From NCBI GenBank assembly GCA_021292165.1, contig JAHFWL010001240.1, positions 1 through 64,000 of the forward strand: 64,000 bases of DNA. The letters are read 5' to 3'. The DNA is from Shinisaurus crocodilurus (lineage: Eukaryota; Chordata; Lepidosauria; Squamata; Shinisauridae). The notes under the pieces were generated by a model, which was not told where the DNA came from, searched no databases, and saw only the letters and a program-made list of their open reading frames with translations. Shown here piece by piece: positions 58,905 to 64,000 of the stretch; the stretch's first letter is position 1; each line of letters starts with the position of its first letter. A program made the position numbers and the translations under genes.

Positions 58905-58998
58905 AGCACCTGGTATTCCAAGGCAGTCACCCATCCAAGTACTAACCCGGCCCGACCCTGCTTAGCTTCCAAGATCGGACGAGATTCGGATGTTCTGA
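58905..58998 (-). pseudogene. 5S rRNA-derived fragment
   Basis: The + strand reads GGTATTCCAAGGCAGTCACC, CATCCAAGTACTAACCCGGC, CCGACCCTGCTTAGCTTCCA, AGATCGGACGAGATTCGG. This is the reverse complement of the 3' two thirds of 5S rRNA, closer to genuine 5S than the SINE-5S heads. It directly abuts SINE-T and lies on the same strand, upstream of its tRNA-like head. Confidence 0.8.
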
Positions 58999-59469
58999 AC
59001 ACAAGTGGGCTGGCTGAGAAAGGATGGTTCACTCCGTCCCTCCTCTGCCAACCCGCTCACTTGCTTACATGGATTTCCTGGTCACCTGTGGTGACTCGAT
59101 GAGTTTTTAGATACAAGGCATCTCTGTTGTCAGTTCCCCTTATCCATCTTCTTTTTTTTCTGATCTAAAAAGCCCTTTGGCCTTTACTCTTAGGGAAGAT
59201 GCTTTGACACCTCGATCACTTTGGTTGCCCCTTTGCTGCATCCTTTTGCAGCTCTAATGACAAGAGGTCACCTTGTTCCATCCAACCAAGTCCATTTAGA
59301 CCAGTATTTGGTCTCTACGAGTTGTCATCCAAAGCCTGCTAGAAGTTGGCATGCTGGGGATGGCCAATTCCTCCTTGTTTGTCCCCAGCATTTGGGAGTC
59401 AGACTTTTGCTTGCCCTTGCGTGTGGAGTTTCCTTTTTTAACTGTCAAGGCTACAAAAACTGTTGATTA

Positions 59470-59511
59470 AATTATTATTATTATTATTATTATTGTTGTT
59501 GTTGTTGTTGT
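59470..59511. repeat. (ATT)n(GTT)n microsatellite
   Basis: About eight ATT units followed by six GTT units. Confidence 0.9.
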
Positions 59512-59591
59512 CTCTTTAAAAGCTGTCTGTGCTGGTCGACATCACAGCCTCCTGTGGCAGTGAGTTGCATAGGCTGATGGTGCATTAAAAT

Positions 59592-59712
59592 AGTCTTCCC
59601 TAACCTGACGCTCCCTAGATGTGTTGGTTTGCAACTCCCATCATCCCCAGCTAATTGGCCATGCTGGGAACAATGGGAGTTGTAATCCAGGGCACCAGGT
59701 TGGGCAGGCGGC
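59592..59712. mobile_element. MITE-E copy
   Basis: CTTCCCTAACCTGACGCTCC, TAGATGTGTTGGTTTGCAAC, and the inverse GGGAGTTGTAATCCAGGGCA, ending in GGTTGGGCAGG. Confidence 0.65.
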
Positions 59713-59886
59713 ATTTAAAATGATATGCTGCTTCCCTTCTTGATAGAGATGTGAAGGTGCAGGAAAAAACTGGAAAAATTTGGGGGGGCAAACCATTTTC
59801 CCTGTGGAAAAAAAACCTCCCATTTTCTCCCCTAATTTTTCTGGGTTTTTTCAGGGCCTTCATGTCTCTCAACCCAGAGCCACAAG

Positions 59887-60025
59887 TATTATTATTATTA
59901 TTTATTTACAGCATTTTTACCCTGCTCTTCAGCCAAAGCAGGCTGCCAGAGTGACTTACAAAGATTAATATTAAGACGCTCCCTGCCCTCAGGCTTACAG
60001 TCCAAGTAGGGGGTGAAGGTAAGGG
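59887..60025 (-). repeat. LINE 3' end fragment
   Basis: An (ATT)n/TTTATTTACAGC start, then CTGCTCTTCAGCCAAAGCAG and CTCCCTGCCCTCAGGCTTAC. On the minus strand this ends in a TAAATAATAAT tail. Echoes of the CCTGCCC(T/C)AAGG..TTACA phrase occur at 19910 and 63405. Confidence 0.5.
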
Positions 60026-60183
60026 CCCCTCCCATGCTGTTGCTCCCAGGCAAGTGGGATTCAAAGTTACACTGCTTCTGAACGTGGAGGTTTCATTTAG
60101 CTATTTGTGACTATTGAAAAGGTCCTTTTCTGCTCCTCTTTATTAAAATTTTCCCAAGAACTCACTCTCTCTCTCTAGCCAAG

Positions 60184-60217
<34 letters not shown>

Positions 60218-60228
60218 AATTGATTGAT
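60184..60228. repeat. (GATT)n microsatellite
   Basis: About eleven GATT units with one TAAT interruption near the right end. Confidence 0.9.
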
Positions 60229-60384
60229 GAGGGGCTGTGCCTGCCCCCTGAGAACTCTCAAGCATGGTATTTGAGATCCATCCATAAAAGAGATTCCTCT
60301 TGAGTAGGTACAGGTGCCCGGGCACCATTGGTACATGGATGACGCGTGATTCTTGCCTGAGCTCTGGTAACTTGCTTCATTTAG

Positions 60385-60445
60385 GTTGGAATCCTACAGC
60401 TGCTTACCTGGGAGTAATCTCCATTGACTTACTTCCAAGGAAAGA
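60385..60445. repeat. MITE-D half copy
   Basis: GGAATCCTACAGCTGCTTAC, CTGGGAGTAATCTCCATTGA, CTTACTTCC; the right end is diverged. Confidence 0.45.
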
Positions 60446-61147
60446 TGCATCAGATTGCGTTGTTCTTTGGGTTTGTTATTATTTTTTAATCTTTGAATCT
60501 CGCTTTTGTTTACTATAAGACTCGGTTTCACCCAGCTGTTTTGCATGCAGTCATCATAGGTGTTCTGAGAATGACTTGTGGGATGGGGGGGGCGGGGAAT
60601 GGCACAACTGGAGGCTGCAAGAAAACGTTGCCATTTGGAGTGCTTCCTGTTCAGGATTCCAGCCACTTCATCCGATCCCCCCCACTCCGGCTTTTTTCCA
60701 TTAAAAGCCAGTCACTATTCTGTGGTCACCGAGCATGTTCAGTCCTCATTGGACTGTTTGAAGAGGTCCTCCTCCTCCCTGCATTAGGGTTTTCCCCCTG
60801 AAAAAAAGATTTTTTTGTGTTTCTGCAAACCCTGGGCTTTTCCCCCAACCTGCTGATACCTCCCTCTTGTGCGTGGGTAGTGCCATTTTGGCTACATGAA
60901 ACATCAGCATTTCCCGCTGAACATCAGAAATGGGGGTGATTTAGTACCATTAAATGATTAAAAGCTTTTGCTGCTGTTCCTGTCCACCAGCTGAGACCCA
61001 ACACCCGCTGTGTTCGCAAAAAAGATGACACGTGCTATCAGCGGCTGGGGGATCCTGAGACTTGTAGTCCAACACATCTGGGGGGCACCAGTTGGGTGGG
61101 AGGGCTGCCTCAGGCAAACAGCAAGAACCTTTAACTTGCAGCTAAAC

Positions 61148-61282
61148 CAGTGTTCCTCAACCTTGGGTCCCCAGATGTTTTTGGCCTACAACTCCCAGCA
61201 TGCCCCAGCCAGCTATGCTGGCTGGGGCATGCTGGGAGTTGTAGGCCAAAAACATCTGGGGACCCAAGGTTGAGGAACACTG
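61148..61282. mobile_element. MITE-A, 135-base copy with exact 8-base target duplication
   Basis: CAGTGTTCCTC...GAGGAACACTG flanked by AGCTAAAC on both sides (61140-61147, 61283-61290). Both termini carry the same variant (TTCCTC for TTCTCC) in mirror, so the arms match each other better than they match other copies. Confidence 0.95.
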
Positions 61283-62254
61283 AGCTAAACCCAGATGGTT
61301 TTACAGTTTAGGCCGTAGTCATGCGCACGGGGACTTCCTTTGGAGTCAATTAAAATATTGTTAGAATGTACGAAACGGCATTGGGTCTGATCAGAATATT
61401 TCTTTTGTTAATAATATTTTTTTTAAAAAACCCAGGTGATTTGCAGACTTGTTGAAGGGGAGGCCTGGGAGGGGGGCTGTTCTGTTCCCGTCTGTGCAAA
61501 AAGGAAATGGTTGCCTTCTTGCACGTTAGCAATCATTAATCCCTGGTTCTCTGTCATAGTGAAACTATGACAGAGAACAGCAAACACGAAGTAGAAACTT
61601 GTGTTTGTCTTGTTAGCCCTGGGAGTGCCATTTGGTGTCCTCCGTACTTATCTTTACCATATAAGGAAAAGTCCTGCTTTGCAGCAAAAAAGAAAAATAA
61701 TAATAATTTGGGCCGCATAGGGTAGCAGCAGGCAGGCAGGCCAGCCTATTCTGAGTTTCTTGTTTGTGAACCGGAAGTATGAAATTGACTTTTAAACGTT
61801 ACAGGCTGCAATTGAGGCGAGATCAGTTCTGATATAATTATTAAGGTGCCGTTTAATCCACAAGATATCTTGCCAATTTACCCCTCCCTAAATATAAAAA
61901 TACTGTAACTTTCAAAGCCTCAGAAGATTCTCAGAAGTGTGTTTTGAGAATTGGGGAGGAACAGAATAAAGCTGTGGAAAATTCTGGTTGGCTCCACTTC
62001 AGAAATGTTGGACACAATCCAGTGGGAGGTTCTCCTGTCAGACCTCGTCAAATTGGACAGGAGCTGTACAGGAGAAGGTCCTGGTGGATTGTGCCCTCAA
62101 AATGTGTTGATTTGTGGCTTCTGTATGCAAGGATTTTTCTTTTGCACTGATCTAGTTCCTAAGTAATAGAAGTTCATATACTTTAAATGGTGACGGTTTT
62201 GCTTTAAAAAAAAAAAAAAAGCTGTATTTCTAGAAGGCTGTAAAACGTGGCTCA

Positions 62255-62342
62255 GGGTGCAATCCTAAACACAAAGGCTAGTGAGAACCCTGTTGAATAC
62301 AGTGGGATTTAGTTTAGAGCAAACATACACAGGATTGTACTG
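62255..62342. repeat. MITE-D copy
   Basis: GGTGCAATCCTAAACACAAA to ACATACACAGGATTGTACTG; terminal inverted repeats are readable, interior diverged. Confidence 0.6.
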
Positions 62343-62904
62343 TTGTGATGGTATCTTTAAGTAGATAATCCGGTTTGCGAGCACTTTCATATTAGAATAA
62401 AGATCGCTGTGGGGATGCAGGAGGATTTAGCTCAGTCTGCAGTTTCAAGTTAACTGAACTGATTTGCAATTCCTGGACTAACTCCCTCCTCCAAATTTTG
62501 TGATATAGTTCTTGGCTTAAAAAAAAAAAAGGTACCAAAATTCATATTTTAGGATGAAATGCACACAAAAATGTGTGTTTAAGTATTTAAATGTGGGGGT
62601 TTTGTGCATTTTTAGAAAAGAAATTCACAGACTGATGTGGAAACAGGATGGAATGGATTTATGAATGAACACATGTGAAACTGACACAGACAAGAATTAG
62701 AGTGATCCGTCCATGCCTAGACTGCAGGGAAGGAAATTCCCAGTAAAACTAGGTGCTCTTTGGGCTGATGGTTAAAAGCAGTGGAACTCCTTTTCCAGTT
62801 TTCTTCGCTGTTTTCCAAGATCCAAGGCAGGTCCAGTCCTTGTGTACACCTGAGAGCACAGTACCCCAAGGTTAGGCTGAGATGCATGGTCTTGACTAGT
62901 TGGG

Positions 62905-63040
62905 GAGCATAAGAAGAGCCATGCGGGATCAGACCAAAGGCCTATTTAATCCAGCATTCTGTTCACACAGTGGCCAACCAGCTGCCCATCAGAAACTCGC
63001 AAGCATGGCAATGAGTACAATAGCACCCTTTCTGTCTTGT
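62905..63040 (-). repeat. CR1-like repeat, 3' part
   Basis: GCATAAGAAGAGCCATGCGG, GATCAGACCAAAGGCCTATT, CCAGCATTCTGTTCACACAG; truncated after about 135 bases. Confidence 0.65.
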
Positions 63041-63884
63041 GGGCCTTGAGTTGACTCAAAAGCATTTGAGAGTGTCCCTCTTGTGCGCATCGTACTGGTA
63101 TGTGTATGGCCTTCCCGTGACCTGGTTTTCCTCCCAACCCAGCTGAGGATCAGGCAGCAGCATGGTCCTGGAGAAACAGCCAGGAAGTCTTTCCTCTCTC
63201 TTTGGATCTTGCCCAGGAGTGCCAGAAACTTGCATTGCCTGTGCCAGTTGTAACATCTGTACCACAGGTTGGCCACTGGACTGTGACCTTGAACAGAACC
63301 TGAAGCTGTTTGCTACAAGATCCAGTTTTGTCCTTACTCTGTGGTTTGAGCACAAATCTGGAAGTCAAAAATGTATTAGGTGGGTGGAAAAGAGTGGATG
63401 GCTCCCTGCCCCAAGGAATTTACAATCTAGATTTAGGACGTAGGGAGGGGAAGTTGCATCTAGAGGAGAGAACAAGGTGGCACATGGTGCATTCATGTGT
63501 TCTGTAAATGGCAGTTGTTGTGATCAGCTTTTTCCCCTGGTGCTTTCCCCCTTGATCGCAATGACTGTGTGTAGTTCCTCTGTGCTGTAGCATTGGGAGA
63601 TGGGAAGCTGTCCATTCCTTTTGACTGTCTTTAAGTTAAACTGGATTACCACTCTTGTTACAATGGACCCATTCTTCTTATTCAGTATAATGTCCCTTTT
63701 CTGAAATGTCATCATCCCCAGTATCAAATTGCGGGGGACACATAAGCACCCATTCGTATTCCTGAAAGTCCCTCACTGCAGGACAGACGGCTGCAAAATC
63801 GTGCTTATTGTAACCAGAACTGCAGATGTGTAATGAAATTGTTTGATATTTTTACTAGGTCAGTGATTATTTTCATGTAAACAA

Positions 63885-64000
63885 CAAAGAGTCTTGTGGC
63901 ACCTTGAAAATTAACAAATTTCTTGTAGCATAAGCTTCTGTGGACTGCCGTCTGCTTGGTCAGATGCGTGATGTGTTGTTCTGATGTACAGGTACGCGTG
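63885..64000 (-). mobile_element. Penelope-like 3' debris with decayed hammerhead-like core
   Basis: The + strand reads AGAGTCTTGTGGCACCTTGA, AATTAACAAATTTCTTGTAG, CATAAGCTTCTGTGGACTGC. On the minus strand, CTGACCA, a hairpin around GGCAGTCCAC and AGAAGCTTATG occupy the places of the CTGATGA, stem II and GAAA of a hammerhead. The element runs off the window. Confidence 0.4.

Larger units (their letters stand above)
56011..64000 (+). other. TPM1: TPM1 intron after exon 1b, running off the window
   Basis: Common exon 3 (expected to begin with an AEADVASLNRR-like sequence) was looked for in all + frames and not found, so the intron is at least 7.99 kb. It is filled with SINE, CR1-like and MITE copies listed separately. 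Segments 56015-56760, 59010-59465, 60460-61140, 61300-62250, 62350-62900 and 63045-63875 show nothing I can name. Confidence 0.85.

Noticed and set aside
58905..58998. Functional 5S rRNA gene
   Set aside because: The 5' third is missing and there are several substitutions. It is a fragment.
56011..64000. TPM1 common exon 3 inside the window
   Set aside because: No sequence resembling AEADVASLNRR with an AG acceptor was found in any + frame. It must lie further right.

Overview
This window is vertebrate nuclear DNA, most likely from a squamate reptile (lizard or snake). It contains split exons with GT/AG borders, two CpG-rich promoters, and a dense mix of CR1-, L2- and L1-like LINE remains, tRNA- and 5S-rRNA-headed SINEs, hAT- and pogo-like MITEs and many (CA)n microsatellites. 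There is no bacterial or organellar gene organisation. The squamate call is an inference from the repeat mixture and from the bird/reptile-like sequence of one tropomyosin exon.

The only protein-coding gene I can support is the 5' half of TPM1 (alpha-tropomyosin) on the + strand. Four coding exons are readable: exon 1a (46741-46854, long muscle-type N terminus), the mutually exclusive pair 2a (48281-48406, smooth-muscle type) and 2b (48581-48706, default/striated type), and the internal-promoter exon 1b (55876-56010, short non-muscle isoforms). All are phase 0, so 1a+2a, 1a+2b or 1b can each join the common exon 3, which lies beyond the right edge. A CpG-rich promoter precedes each first exon. 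The 174-base intron between 2a and 2b has the layout expected for steric mutual exclusion: a distal branch point, a long pyrimidine tract and no AG until the acceptor.

Positions 1-46280 look intergenic and hold no supportable host gene. They contain old transposon copies: an L1 reverse-transcriptase scrap, L2-like 3' ends, an L1 ORF2 C-terminal relic (minus strand), a LINE C terminus with a zinc-finger-like motif nested in a CR1-like repeat, MIR-like SINEs, a possible LTR with a 40-base minisatellite, and several hairpin MITE families. The intron after exon 1b holds the same repeats.

No new multi-gene system was found. The strongest unusual items are a 5S-rRNA-headed SINE family with a CR1-type tail, a 783-base hAT-like element built from GAGTC iterations inserted into one of those SINEs with an exact 8-base target duplication, an apparently perfect 227-base inverted repeat, a palindromic hAT MITE with exact 8-base duplications at several sites, and hammerhead-ribozyme-like cores in Penelope-like debris.
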